DNA of 64,000 nt from Mesostigma viride (lineage: Eukaryota > Streptophyta > Mesostigmatophyceae > Mesostigmatales > Mesostigmataceae): assembly GCA_009746045.1 (NCBI GenBank), contig RPFO01000188.1, positions 2,532,874 through 2,596,873 of the forward strand, in the 5' to 3' direction. Both the position numbers and the translations under genes were made by a program. A model generated the notes under the pieces. It searched no databases, was not told the origin of the DNA, and saw nothing but the letters and a program-made list of their open reading frames with translations. Positions 11,220 to 23,800 of this stretch are shown piece after piece; position 1 is the first letter of the stretch, and each line of letters starts with the position of its first letter.

Positions 11220-13876
11220 AGGTATGTAATAACCGTGCTGCGCCGCAGCCCGCAAAGTCAGCTCGTGTGCGGCGGAGCAAGATGTCAGCCATAGCCCGGG
11301 ACCGTAAGCGCTACCGAAAGGCGTTGGCGCCAATACGATGTCCAGGTCCGCGCTGACCAAGGGGCCCGCTGGCCCTCCAGGTCCAGGCGGTCCTCCCGGA
11401 GCCGGCAGCACTCCTTAAAAAGAAGCCGGCGGTCAGGGGCCCAGTGGCCCCGACTGCTCCTCCATGCAAGACAAAGGGCACCACACGTCGGTGGTGCCCG
11501 ACGTCCCCATAGGCCGTGAGCTTGGCCCGCTCAGCCCGATCCGCCGTGTAGCCCGCCGCCTGGGATGCACCAACCACACGGCTAAGAGCCAAGGGGCGAG
11601 CCACAGAAACGTCAATAAGCAAGTGCCGGCCGCCTCCCTCAAAGTCCAGAACCACGATATGTCAGGTCGGTGGTTGGGGGAGTAGAAAGCCGCGCCGTCC
11701 GCATCCTCAGACCGGATGTTCGCGTGGGGGAAAACGGACCGGACCATGGCGAGCACCACCTTCAGGAGAACAGTGTGCCAGTACAAGCAAGTACCAATTC
11801 TGATTCTGCTGGCCACCCATGCATGACAGGTACATAGTGGGTCCCAGTGGGGTCCATGCAAGGCCGGCTGCCCGCAGCTACACACCACAGGGCCGCCCTG
11901 CGGGAACAAGAGGTTGAGCGGGGGCAAACAGTTGGTGTCGCAGTGCCACCGGATATAGTGACTGGGCACCAGGACAAAAGGGGGGCCCATGGGGAGAGCT
12001 CGGAGGTATAAGCCGAGCCCACACTCCGCAATGAGAGTGAGAATATGCTCAGCCACGTGCGACCCTGGGCGTTGAGGTCATCAAAAAGAGCTATCCAATC
12101 CGCCGTGTGCAGAATACCCGCGTAGGTTTTCTGGTGTTTATCGATGACGCGGGCAGGGAATGCTGCGGGGGAGAGGACGGTGGCGACCAATTAGGGAGTG
12201 CCCCGATGGAAGGCGGCGTTGGGCGGCCTGAGCGGTGCGGACAGTAGTGTAGGCCTGCTGGATCTCAGCATAAGCATCCTGGATGGTGGTGATGAAAGGG
12301 TACAGTAGGGGCTCGGGCGGGGTCCAAGAGGTTGACAGGCGCCGCCGTAGCCAAAAGGGGAAGGAGCTGACAGATTTCTGCCCACGACTGAGCGACAGAG
12401 CCCAAAAACGCCACCGAGGCCAGCCGGGCTGCGCGGGTCAGACCGCAGCCGACCATCCGGCCGGGCAGGGAAGCGGTGCGGAGAGAATGAGCTGGGAGAT
12501 CAGGGCCGGGAACCAGCTGTGCCAATTCCGACTGGATACATTCGTCGTGGCCCTCGGCGGCGAGCCGGACCTGGGCGGGGAGGGCCCCCCGGAGCCAATA
12601 AACGGTGGGAGGGTGCGCGCAAAACCAGAGGAGCAGCCCCTTGGTCTGCAAATCATGCAGGTCAAGCAATCAATGGCAAGACGTCCTCGGCGGTGCGCTC
12701 CTCGATGGCGGCCCGCAGGGCGTCGATGAGGAAATCGGGGTCGCCGACCGGAACGCCAAGGACAGCCAACCCACGGAGACGTTCGTAAGACGGTTCCGGC
12801 CCAGGAGCTGCGGCGGAAAGCCCGAGCAATGGCCCTGGGGCGAGTACACCGCGCATTTGGCCACTTGGTCAACTCGAGGTTGATGGCAGCCACGGCCGTC
12901 TGCAGGGCCAGAAGGGCCGCGTTGGTGTCCGGCACGGTGCCCATGCCGGTAGATGTCGTCGACGTATGCCAGTATGGCAATCGCCGGGTGAGCGGCGTGG
13001 ACCTCGCGGAGGCAAACCTGGAGGGGGGCGGCAAAGTACAAGGGCCCCAGGGGGGCGCCCTGCTGGGTGCCGAACCTTGACAACAAGTCGGCGCGCGTGC
13101 CGTCCTCCATAGTGTAAACCAGTTGACCCGGCTGGCCGTATAGCACACGGCGGTCCAAGCATACAGGTCCTCGAAGTGCTCCACAACCGCCGCAAACATG
13201 CTCGTGCGGGACAGGCTGTTGAAGGCGTTGTGGCAGTCGACCTTGACAACCGCGTGGGTGGGGTGGGCCTCAAGATATGCCGGCCTGCACGGAATGGATT
13301 AGGACATCGGCCCCACCTTTGCCGTTGCCAACCCCAGCTGGGCGGCCACAGTCAGGTCTCGCCCACCGCGAGGGGCGGGGCAGAAAAATTTACAGAGCTC
13401 GGGCGCTGTTTGGCGGCAAATCACTTTGCCCATGCACCAGCTCGCGGAGCACCTCCCCGCATGCATGCGATCGGGCGCACCTTGCCCGCAGGGCCGGGCC
13501 GGGGCAGGGCACCCTTTCAAGAGTAGAGCCATGCAGGAGGCACGCGCCCGCGAGCCACTCGCGCGCAGCCGGGGGGCACGTGACCTGCCGCCAGGTCGGT
13601 GAGGGTGTCAATTAGGGAAGGTCCTCGCCGCCGTGCCCCACCAGCACCTTCAAGTGCTCGAGTATAGCGCCAGCCCGACGGCCCCGTGTAGGCCCCGCGG
13701 AAGTTCACGGAGCACCTCCCTGAGAAGCAGTCATGGTCCAGCACGAGGGGCGCCGGCGGGGGGTCCGGCGCGGGGAGCTGAAACCCAGGCTCGATCCGCG
13801 GGGTGAAGAGCCTCTGGACAGCGCCGCCAGGGTAGCTGCATTAGCGGGGGCCAGCTGGGCCATTTCCAAGCGGGTC
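11220..13876 (-). pseudogene. RLE-type LINE, copy A (decayed)
   Basis: Reading frames on the minus strand give, with many frameshifts, the same protein order as copy B: an RT upstream part (GKVICRQTAPELC-like and VKVDCHNAFNSL-like segments near 13.2-13.5 kb), QQGAPLGPLYFAAPLQ, the catalytic AYVDDIY near 12.96 kb, then the C-terminal ADWIALFDDLNAQGR block, a CxxC...H...C zinc-knuckle-like cluster and the segment FPHANIRSEDADGAAF followed by HRPDI and LLID. The last part resembles a PD-(D/E)XK restriction-like endonuclease (RLE) used by early-branching LINEs. This copy reaches further 5' than copy B, to about 13876, where copy B's 3' tail abuts it. It is clearly dead. Confidence 0.75.
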
Positions 13877-15803
13877 ATATATATTAAAAATATAATTACT
13901 TACAGCAGAGTGAAATCACTCAAACCAAAGCAAACGCCCAGCTATAAACCTATATACAGAGCCATGTCAAAGCTCTATACTACGATAAGACCAATGGAAA
14001 CGCCTAACGGGAGGAACCTAATAGCCCTGCTGCACCGCAAAATCAGCCCGCGTACGGCGGAGCATGATGTCCGCCATGGCCCGAGTCAGCGCCACCGACA
14101 AGCGCTGACGCCAATATGACGTCCAGGTCCGCGCCGACCATGGGGCCCGCTGGCCCTCCAGGTCCAGCCGGTCCTCCCGGAGCCGGCAACACTCCTTGAA
14201 GAAGGCGGAGGTCAGGGGCCCCATGGCCCCAAACTCCTCCAGGACAAAGGGCACCACACGATGGTGCCCGACGTCGCCGTAGGCCAGGAGCTTGGCCCGC
14301 TCCGCCCGGTCCGCCGTGTAACCTGCCGTGAGGGAGGCCCCAGCCACGTGGCTAAGAGCCAAGGGCCGCGCCACCGAAACGTCAATAAGCAGATGCCGGC
14401 CACCCCCTCAAAGTCCAGCACCACGATGTCAGGCCGGTGGTTGGGGGAATAGAAGGCAGCGCCATCCGCATCCTCGGACCGGATGTTCGCGTGGGGGAAA
14501 ACCGACCGAATCATGGCGAGCACCACCGTCAGGAGGACAGTGTGCAAATACAAATACCAATTCTGATTCTGTTGGCCCCCCATGCAGGCAAGGTAGTGAG
14601 TCCCCGTGGGATCCAGCGGCTGCCCACAGCTACCACAAGGCCGCCCGGCCGGAACAAGAGGCTGCGGGGCAAATAGCTGGTGCCGGAGCGCCACCGAGTA
14701 GTGGCTGGGAGCCAAGGCGAATGGGGGGCCATGGGAAGAGCACGAAGGTACGCCGAGCCCACACTCCGCAAGGAAAGCGAGAACAGCCACGCACGTCCCT
14801 GGGCGTTGAGGTCCGCGAAAAGAGCAATCCAATCAGCCGTGTGCAGAATACCCGCGTAGGTTTTCTGGTGTTTATCGATGACGCGAGCAGGGAATGCGGC
14901 GGGAGATTGAACGGAGGCGACCGAGGGAGTGCCGCGAGGGAGGTGGCGCTGTACCGCCTGAGCGGCACGGACGGGAGAACAGGCCTGCTGGATCTCAGCA
15001 TAGGCCTCCTGGATGGCGGTGACGAAGGGCAAAGGGCTGCTGGGGTCCAGGAGGTCAGGCGCTGCCGTTGCCAAAAGGGGCAGGAGCCGGCAGCTTTCCG
15101 CCCACGACTGAGCGACGGAGCCCAAAAAGGCTGCTGGGGCCAGCCGGGCGGCACGAGTCAGACCGCAGCCACCCATCCGTGCAGGCAGGGAGGCAATGCG
15201 AATAGCATGTGGCGGGAGGTCGGGGCCCGGGACCAGCTGCGCCAAGGCCGACTGGATGCGTTCGTCGTGGCCCTCGGCGGCCAGCCGGACCTGAGACGGA
15301 AGAGCGCCCCGGAGCCAGTGAACGACGCGAGGGTGAGCGCAAAACCACAGAAGCAGACCCTTGGTCTGCGAATCATGAAGGCGCGCAATCAAGGGCAGTA
15401 CCTCAGTGCGTGCCTCGAGGGCGGCCCGCAGAGCATCGATGACAAACGCGGGGTCGCCAACCGGAACGCCGAGGACATCCAACCCAGGGAGGCGCTCGTC
15501 CCGGCCCAAGAGCTGGGGCGGAAAGCCGGAGCAATCACCTTGGGGCGAGTACACCGCGCACTTGGCAAGGGTCAACTGGAGGTTGATGTCGGCCACCGCG
15601 GTCTGCAGTGCCAGCAGAGCCGCGGTGGTGTCCGGCACAGGGCCCAGCAGGTAGATATCATCCAAGTAGGCCTGAATAGCGACCGCCGGGTGGGCAGCAT
15701 GGACCGCTTGGAGGCAACCCTGGAGGGGGGCGGCAAAGTACAGGGGTCCCAGGGGGTCCCCTTGCTCATATTGTGGTAGCTGTGGGCAGCCGCTGGATCC
15801 CAC
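13877..15803 (-). pseudogene. RLE-type LINE, copy B (5'-truncated)
   Basis: One long minus-strand frame (15803 to 14529) holds EQGDPLGPLYFAAPLQ, the RT catalytic AYLDDIYLLG, a thumb-like region, GGCGLTRAARLA and ADWIALFADLNAQGR. A second frame (ending 14018) continues with CGSCGQPLDPTGTHYLAC (a CX2CX9HX3C zinc-knuckle-like motif), SVFPHANIRSEDADGAAF, NHRPDIVVLDFE and RHLLIDVSVARP. PD...LLIDVSV is the likely PD-(D/E)XK core. The two frames are separated by one frameshift near 14.6 kb. The fingers part of the RT is absent. The 3' UTR ends near 13877 with a TA-rich tail. I cannot place it with certainty among the R2/NeSL/Utopia/CRE lineages. Confidence 0.8.
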
Positions 15804-16541
15804 GGGGACTCACTACCTTGCCTGCATGGGGGGCCAACAGAATCAGAATTGGTATTTGTATTTGCACACTGTCCTCCTGACGGTGGTGCTCGCCATGATT
15901 CGGTCGGTTTTCCCCCACGCGAACATCCGGTCCGAGGATGCGGATGGCGCTGCCTTCTATTCCCCCAACCACCGGCCTGACATCGTGGTGCTGGACTTTG
16001 AGGGGGGTGGCCGGCATCTGCTTATTGACGTTTCGGTGGCGCGGCCCTTGGCTCTTAGCCACGTGGCTGGGGCCTCCCTCACGGCAGGTTACACGGCGGA
16101 CCGGGCGGAGCGGGCCAAGCTCCTGGCCTACGGCGACGTCGGGCACCATCGTGTGGTGCCCTTTGTCCTGGAGGAGTTTGGGGCCATGGGGCCCCTGACC
16201 TCCGCCTTCTTCAAGGAGTGTTGCCGGCTCCGGGAGGACCGGCTGGACCTGGAGGGCCAGCGGGCCCCATGGTCGGCGCGGACCTGGACGTCATATTGGC
16301 GTCAGCGCTTGTCGGTGGCGCCGCGCTGACTCGGGCCATGGCGGACATCATGCTCCGCCGTACGCGGGCTGATTTTGCGGTGCAGCAGGGCTATTAGGTT
16401 CCTCCCGTTAGGAGTTTCCGTCGGGTCTTATCGTAGTATAGAGCTTTGACATGGCTCTGTATATAGGTTTATAGCTGGGCGTTTGCTTTGGTTTGAGTGA
16501 TTTCACTCTGCTGTAAGTATAATTATATTTTTAATATATAC
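15775..16541 (+). pseudogene. RLE-type LINE, copy C (3' end only, plus strand)
   Basis: Nearly exact reverse complement of about 13877-14645. The frame 15826-16329 encodes an uninterrupted endonuclease region: HTVLLTVVLAMIRSVFPHAN, DADGAAFYSPNHRPDIVV and RHLLIDVSVARPLALSH. A few bases inserted near 16316 (gcgccgcgctgac) shift the end relative to copy B. Its 5' end meets copy B head to head near 15780 and its 3' TA-rich tail ends near 16541. The high identity to copy B indicates recent origin. Confidence 0.8.
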
Positions 16542-16654
16542 ATGGGGTGATCCTTGGATGTCCGTGTCAGATTACTATTAATTTCTTCAGGGTTATTCTC
16601 CCAGTTATCGGGTTTTTCCTTATGTTGCATGCCCATCGCACCTCCGGAATCTAT

Positions 16655-16920
16655 CATTCTCAATGAATATATACTACTATGGGGAGAGCACACAGCCCTG
16701 CCACACCCCGGTGTGCAGGGGGAACGCTGGAGTGACGCCGTCAGCGGTACGGACCTGGGCTTGGGACCCTTCATATGTATAGAACTGGCGGATGATCTCA
16801 ACAATATACATACGATGGGACACGAACAGGTGGAGGACCACCCATAGGGCGTCCCATATAACCGTATGGAAGGCCTCGGTGTAATTAATTAATCCACGAG
16901 CTAGAAGCCGGCCCAAGTAC
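16655..16920 (-). pseudogene. LINE RT fragment
   Basis: The minus strand encodes an RT piece with INYTEAFHTVIWDALWVVL (the A-box region, normally F/Y-x-D-AF) and VWQGCVLSP (the B-box), the same order as in the LINE at 20.8-24.1 kb but diverged. The catalytic YADD part is not present in frame: the following codons (SLRMIDSGGAMG) have lost similarity. It is a decayed internal fragment with no ends recognised. Confidence 0.65.
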
Positions 16921-17293
16921 GTGTACTAGCTGGTGGTGGGGGGACCTTTATGTCAACAACTGTGGAAGCCCCCTCGGGCTGAGTCCCCCGGGATAGAGCA
17001 AGCCAGTTGTCTAGATGGGGGCAATTGGAATGGGATGCAGCTAGGCATTATTATAGCAAGTCTTGGCATAAAGTGCGAGGAATCACCATCAAGTGCGACC
17101 ATCAAGTGCGAGGATAGTGACGAGGATGGCTGACAGCGGAGTTCAGATCTTTTGCGCCCTGATCGAGCACCAAATTCGGTCAGACCACTTGCATTCGATG
17201 CGCCTTTTTAAGACGCACTCGCGAGTATAATCGGTTACGGCTGAAACGCAGTATCGACTCCAAAAGCATGCAGCACGTGACAAGCAGCTAATA

Positions 17294-18715
17294 ATGACGA
17301 CTCCAAAAGCAAAACGGGGTTTGGAAAAGGAGCTTTCCGGCTCCCAGCCCAACCCACTCGCCATCGTCCTTTCCCACAATGCCCAGTTGACTGGGCCCGC
17401 AAACCCACCGCCAGCAAACCCATCGCCAAGCGCCTCGCCATGCAAGAAGCCCAAGAAATTCTGCTACGAAACAAGCAAATGGCGACAGTACCTAGACTAC
17501 GCATGCTTTACGGTCTGTCAGCGGCTGGCTGGGACTGACCGACGCACAACAATGCACCGAGATAGTGCATTACTACGCACGGGAACACAAGCTCCGTGGA
17601 CCCGATGCGCCCATCCCGCCCTATATAAGGTGGAGGATTGAGTTCCTCGCCCTGCCAGAATTCAACCATCGCCTTGCCATCCTCTTCAGCTTCTACAAGC
17701 TCACTGCACGTGACCTCGACGCTCGGCTCCGCAACCAAGCCCGGCCTGTGCAGCCGGCAGCCACACCGGCTGCCTCCCTCTGCAAGGATGACCTCCGAGC
17801 AGTGCTGGAGGAGCACGTGACCTGGCCGCTGGCCGTGAAGATGACATTGATGACTACAGCGCTCTGACAACATGGTGGAGGCCAAGGTCTCCAATACGGA
17901 AACCAAGGTTGCACACAAGCTACAACCTCAGCTCACGGCGCTGCAGACCACGGCGCAGGCATCCGAGGCACATGCTGCACTCCTCTTCCGCCTCAACCAG
18001 GTGGAGGGGAAGTGCGGCGTGCTCATGAAGAAGCTTGAAGCCATTGACCCCCCACACCGAGGCCCTGGCCACACAGGTCCCAAAGATAGCAGAGCAGACA
18101 ACCACCATCGCATCCCAGCCACCCCGGCAGGATGCTGGCGACCTCATGCCCCTCTCCTATGCGGACCTGCTGCGGTCAGCGACCGCCTCACCACCGACAC
18201 CATCGCTACGAAACTCCAGGAGCTTGAAGACCTTCGCCAGGCACAACAAACAACGGGAGGCCACCGACCGCGCCCGCCGCGACTGCCGGGTGGTGCTGCG
18301 TCGCTTCCCCCAACAGCCAGGTGAGACGTCAACCACCCTTGCCGACGAGCTCAACTTAGGGCCAGCTTCTGACACCCTCATATGGGCCTGGTAGGTGAGG
18401 TAGAACTGCGTGGGTGCCACCGCCTTCCCTGCACTCACGGGACAAGGCGGCTCCCCCACCAGTCCTGCTCACCTTCCCCTCCCCTGAGGACAAGCGGCGG
18501 TTCCTTTCTCGTCGCAAGAGGTTGCACGACTGACCTCACCTGGACGCTGGACGACGACCTGACCCCCGCTCAGCAGCAGCAGCGACGCGACCTGTGGCCG
18601 GAATACCTCCGCCACAAGCAGGACCCCCAGAAGCCCAAGGTGTACTGGAGGGGCGGGGACCTGATGATCAACCATGCACAAGATGTGGACGCCCCCTGCA
18701 GGCTAGAATAGCTTG
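17294..18715 (+). pseudogene. LINE ORF1-like protein, frameshifted
   Basis: Successive plus-strand frames carry fragments of one protein: KKPKKFCYETSKWRQYLDYA, then LRGPDAPIPPYIRWRIEFLA with LFSFYKLTARDLDARLR, then a coiled-coil-like stretch starting VEAKVSNTETKVAHKLQPQL, and finally TWTLDDDLTPAQQQQRRDLW with PKVYWRGGDLMINHAQD up to the stop at 18711. The last part aligns in order with the C-terminal domain of the intact ORF1 at 26768-28114. At least three frameshifts are needed. No RT follows: the stop is followed directly by the 3' UTR of this family. Confidence 0.7.
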
Positions 18716-20312
18716 TATAACAGCCCTAGCAATTGTATCCATTGGTATCGGTACTAGTTGACACTGCCGCCATGGCAGCCATGCCTAGAATGTTTGCCTA
18801 GCTGTGCCACCATACCTAGTCACGTGCACCGCTAACACACGGTACACAACCAGCCATAGCCTCAGCTTAGCCCTTGAACAGCCATGCTACGTCCTGGCTA
18901 TGCTCAGATTACTTGCCCACGCTACTTCAGTTACTGATGATATGCTCACATGGGTCTTATTGCACCCACAGCACTTGCCGGATCGTCTATGGCGTGTCCG
19001 ATTGCCGCTGTGGCATGCTCTGGCATGAAGGAGAAAGGGGGCCTCTCTGCCCGGCCTTCCTTCCTGTTGTGCACATGCAGGGATTAAAAGCACTTCGGTG
19101 CTCCGTGACTCCCCAACGGGAGCACGAGTTTAATTAATTAATTAATTGGCATAAAGCTTATCAGCTCAGCATAAGCTGTAGCTGTTTAGATTGGCATGTA
19201 TGTGATGGCATTCGATCAGCCATGGCTCATTGTGGCCATTAGCTTGCGCCTTAGCCAACGTCTTGAGCCCACCTCACCTTATAAGCTATTAATTAAACTC
19301 GTGCTCGGACCGTTCAATGGGGATCGAGTCACGGAGCACCGAAGTGCTTTTCATCCCTGTGTGTACACAACAGGAAGGAAGGGCAGAGACCCCCATTCTA
19401 CATACTTCATGCCAGAGGCATGCCACAGCTGCTATCGGACCCGGTAAACGATCCGGCCAGATCTGTGGGTGCAATAAGACCCATGTGAGCATATCATAAC
19501 AGGTGCATGGGCAAGTAATCTGAGCATAGCCACTGCAGGACGTAGCATGGCTGTACAAGGACTAAGCTAAGGCTATATGGCTGGTTGTGTACCGTGTGTT
19601 AGCGGTGCACGTGACTAGGTATGGTGGCACAGCTAAGCAAACATTCTAGGCTTGGCTGCCATGGTGGCAGTGACTACCAATGGATATAAGCTAGGGCTAT
19701 ACAAGCTATTCTTCTAGCCCGCAGGGGGCGTCCACATCTTGTGGTTGATCATCAGGTCCCCGCCCCTCCAGTACACCTTGGGCTTCTGGGGGTCCTGCTT
19801 GTGGCGGAGGTATTCCGGCCACAGGTCGCATCGCTGCTGCTGCTGGGCGGGGGTCAGGTCGTCGTCCAGCATTCAGGTGAGGTCAGTCGTGCAACCTCTT
19901 GCGACGAGAAAGGAACCGCCGCTTGTCCTCAGGGGAGGCCGGAAGGTGAGCACTGAGGACTGGTGGGGGAGCCGCCTTGTCCCGTGAGTGGGGAAGGCGG
20001 TGGCACCCACGCAGTTCTACCTCACCTACCAGGCCCATGAGCTGGGTAAGGAGCTGGTCCTTGAGCTCGTCGGCAAGGGTGGTTGACGTCTCACCTGGCT
20101 ATTGGGGGAAGCGACGCAGCACCACCCGGCAGTCGCGGCCGCCGGGCGCGGTCGGTGGCCTCCCGTTGTTTGTTGTGCCTGGCGGAGGTCTTCGAGCTCC
20201 TGGAGCTTCGTAGCGATGGCGTCGGTGGTTGAGGCGGTCGCTGTCCGCAGCAGGTCCGCATAGGAGAGGGGCGGGAGGTCGCCAGCATCCTGCCGGGGTG
20301 GCTGGGATTATA
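18130..20312. repeat. Tail-to-tail inverted repeat of ORF1-only elements
   Basis: Arms are about 18130-19147 and 19285-20312 with a 140 bp spacer. Both contain the ORF1 C-terminal part and the same 3' UTR (for example agccatagcc...ttagccctt near 18850, inverted near 19570). The plus copy ends with the hairpin ctccccaacgggag and (TTAA)n at 19110-19147. The minus copy ends with a disrupted hairpin and ttaattaat at 19285-19338. Confidence 0.8.
19715..20312 (-). pseudogene. ORF1 fragment, inverted copy
   Basis: Reverse complement of about 18130-18715 with substitutions and small indels. It contains the remains of the DDDLTPAQQQQR region and of the Arg-rich segment before it. The 5' part of ORF1 is missing and frames are broken. 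Confidence 0.75.
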
Positions 20313-20839
20313 ATAAGCTATGCGTCAGCCTTCTTATGGTACTGCATGGCTGTACTGCACCCCCAGTCGGTTGCGCCCCGCCGGGCACCCTGCTGTGGAG
20401 AGAGCGCTCTGTGCAGGCAGTGAGAGAAGCTAGGGAGCCCTCCCTCCTTCTCATTGTGTATCTTATAGGGGTTGAAAGTTCCTTTATTACTCTGTATTGG
20501 CACCCACGCGGGCGTACGCAGTCACGCGCTGATTAGTAATTGAGACAACTTCAGGTAGCTGTTGCTAGTAGTTACTTGTAGCTGTCAGTCGAAGTGCTAC
20601 ATACACGGCCATGACGGCTACAACTAGCTATATGGTCGCTGGCCAGTACCCGGTACCGTTACGGTTACGCGAGGTCAGTACCAATACCGGTACCCGAGGT
20701 CAGTACTGATACCGATACCGGTATAGGGCTTCACCTGGTACCCGACCCAACCCTATAGCTGGACATGTACATGTGGCGATATCAGCAAAGCTACCTAGGG
20801 TCCTAACATGACAACATCAGCCAGGCCATTGATTAGCGC
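20313..20839. other. Spacer with GGTACC-rich patch
   Basis: No gene. At 20645-20745 the words ggtacc and gataccg/taccg recur about ten times in short imperfect direct and inverted repeats (ccggtaccgttacggttacg, aggtcagtacc twice). The remainder is unremarkable. Confidence 0.5.
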
Positions 20840-23800
20840 TTGTTGCACGAGCATCCAGGTGCACGCTCCAGCCCGACGCTGACCGCTGTCACTGCCTGCG
20901 CAGTGACGACTGTCAGTGCCATCGAGTCTCCAATCTTATTGGTTTCTGCATCGACAACAATATATATCGCCATCCTGGGAATCCAATTAGAACACAGGCG
21001 CACTGCATCGGCCCGCGGATCAACTGCCCTTGCTGCCGACGACATCAACGGCTGGCGGTTCTACTACGGAGGCGGCGACGGCACCGGGAACGGGGGCGTC
21101 GGTCTCCTCTGCTCTCCGCTCGCCGTACGCCACATGGGCGAACCCCAGCTGGCCAACGCTCGGCTCCTTGTGGCCACTTTTCATTCGATGGAGGGCCACT
21201 CGACCTACGCCCTGACGGTGGGCATCGGTTACGCACCCCACTCAGGCCACCCAGAACAAGATCGCAAGGACTTCTTTGCTGCGCTGGAGAACCTGGCGAA
21301 CGGCATCCCTGGTCGCAACTACCTCGCTCTGCTGCTGCTGGACGCCAACGCCACGCTACCACCGGGTACTGGCGGATGTCAGCACGCCCCCAACGGTATG
21401 GTCTCCAATGCCAACACTGAACTTTTTGCTGATTTGCTTACGACATGCGATTTGGTCACTGCCAATTAACACCCGCTTTCCACATTGTCCAGATGCTTTG
21501 GTCACACACACCTCGCCAACTGGCACTGAACGCTGCATCGACTATATTGTAATGCGCAAGCGTCATCAAGGATCTGTACTAGCTGCAGCTCCCTCGCATG
21601 TGATCCCCCAGGTGCGCTCCGATCATCGCATCGTCACCGCCCGCATCCGCCTGCGATTCCCCTCGCCCTTTCGTAAGCACGTGGCACCACCTGATTTGCG
21701 CACACTTCAGTTGCTTGAGAAATCTGACGACGCTCTGGAGGACTTCCCTGAAAAACGCGCCCACAAGCGCGCGCAGAGGCGTTCGTCGACGCGCTGGACA
21801 TCCCGGCCAGCCACGCCCAGCTGTTCGCTGCCGGCCCGGCATCGGCCCTTCGGCACCTCGCTGACAAGCTGCCCGCGGCCGGGGCCCTGCTGCCCCCCCG
21901 CCGCCCGCCCCGCTTCACCAGCCTGCACCGGCTCCCCGCCGTCATCCAGGCCCGGCAAGCCCTGCGCGACAACAGCGACCCCGCCCGCTACGCCCGCCTC
22001 AAAGCCGATTACCACTCGGCCATCCGGCAGGCGACCAAGGAGCAGGAGGACCTTCATGTCCGCGAGTACTTCGCCCACCTCAAGGACCAGCACGGCAAGT
22101 ACGCCTGGACCCGCCTGCGTCACGCCCAACGGCCCGCCGGCGGCGCGCAGCCGGCGCCGCGGACGCTCTCTGGCTCACCGCAGCAGCAGCTCGACCAGTG
22201 GTATTCCTCCCAGTCCCGGCTGCTCGGCGCCCCCCCGCCGCCTCCGCCGCTTGGCCCTCTGGCGGCCGCACGCCTGGCAGTAGCGCCTGCGGACGTCCCT
22301 GCGCCGCCCACGCCGCCCGCCGCTGAGCAGGACTACACGTACCCAGCCCTGACGGAACCCCTGGCCGACCCCAACGAGCTCCCGCCGTTCACCGAGCTCG
22401 AGCTGAGCACCGCCGCCAAGCAACTCCGCTTCTACGCCGCCGTTGGACCTGACCAGCTCCCAGCCCCGGTGATTAAGCTGACGGCGCTCACGGGGTTCCT
22501 GCTTGACGTCTGCAACCGGATCCTGCTTGCCGACGCGCCGCCGATTCCTGAGTGGCAGCACAGCTACCGTATTATGCTGTACAAAAACAAAGGTTCCCCT
22601 GACGACCCCGCCAACTACAGAGGAGTCTGCATCCAGAGCGCCGCACTCAAGTTGTTCATGCGCATGATCCTCAACCGCCTTCGTTCTGCTCTCGACTGTC
22701 ACCTTGGGGAAAGTCAAATGGGCTTCCGTCCTGGGCGCAACACCGTCATGGCCATCTTCGTCGCGCGTCGCCTCTTCGAGGAAATCGCTCTCCTGCAACC
22801 TGGTGAGTTTCCCGCCATCCTGATCTTCGTCGACTTCATCAAGGCTTTTGATTCTGTCCTCTGGGACGCTCTATGGGCTGTACTTGCTCGCGCTCGCGTC
22901 CCCACTCCCCTGATTACCGTCATCCGCACGCTGTATGAGGGGTCGACCACTTCGGTGCGCACTCAACACGGCATTACCCCGCCATGCCCACTGCAGACCG
23001 GCGTCTGGCAGGGTTGCGTCCTGTCGCCGTACCTGTTTATTATTGTAGTGGATTATGTTATGCGCCAGGCACGTGCTCGCTTTGCTAGCATTGCAGGCCG
23101 TGCCCCTGGCCTAGCGATCACGAACGAGCTTGGGAAGGGGGCCGACTAACAAGCAGAATTTACTAGCTGACCTCATTTTTGCCGATGACATCACGCTCAT
23201 CGAGAAGCCGGAGTCTGCCCAACTTTGGCTGGACTGCCTGGCGCTCGAGGCTCGGGCGGTTGGTCTAGAAATCAGCCCTAAAACGGAGGCCCTGGCCCTC
23301 GGCATGGCAGGGCCCCCACCCACGCTCCGCCTCTTAGGCGATGCCGAGGTCAACTACCCTCCTTCAGGCCGCTTCAAGCTGCTCGGCAGTTGGCTTCCCG
23401 ACTGCGAGGACGACATGCATGACGACACGGATCGGCATGGCGTGGGCGCACCTCCATGACCACCGCCGCTGGTGGAGCAACCCCGCCCTACAGATACCCC
23501 GGATCGTCAAGCGTGACCTCTTCAAGGTCGTCATTCTGACGATCCTGACCTATGGCGCCGAGACCTGGACACTGACGCAGGAGCTGGAGCAACGACTCGA
23601 CGGCGCCGTCACCAAGATGTTGCGCAAGGCCCTTAACATCCCCTTTGGTTTGCACATTAGTGATGAGGATTTGTACGCTGATTTGCCCTATATTTCCCAC
23701 ATTATTAGGCACAGGTGCCTGGGCCTAGCCGGGCACCTGGCCCGCCTAGATCAGGTAGACTAGATCAGGTATACATCAGATAGACTAGCTGGCACCAAGC

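Larger units (their letters stand above)
13877..16541. repeat. Inverted repeat formed by LINE copies B and C
   Basis: Arms are about 13877-14645 and 15775-16541, roughly 0.77 kb each and close to identical, with 1.1 kb of copy B RT sequence as spacer. The two 3' ends point outward. This could be two insertions, one insertion with inversion and template switching, or an assembly artefact. Confidence 0.75.

Noticed and set aside
10857-11411. 184-codon minus-strand ORF with a collagen-like start
   Set aside because: The GPPGPGGP start is a shifted frame of the decayed LINE copy A, and the remainder matches nothing.
14328-15779. 483-codon plus-strand ORF
   Set aside because: Antisense shadow of the GC-rich RLE-type LINE copy B.
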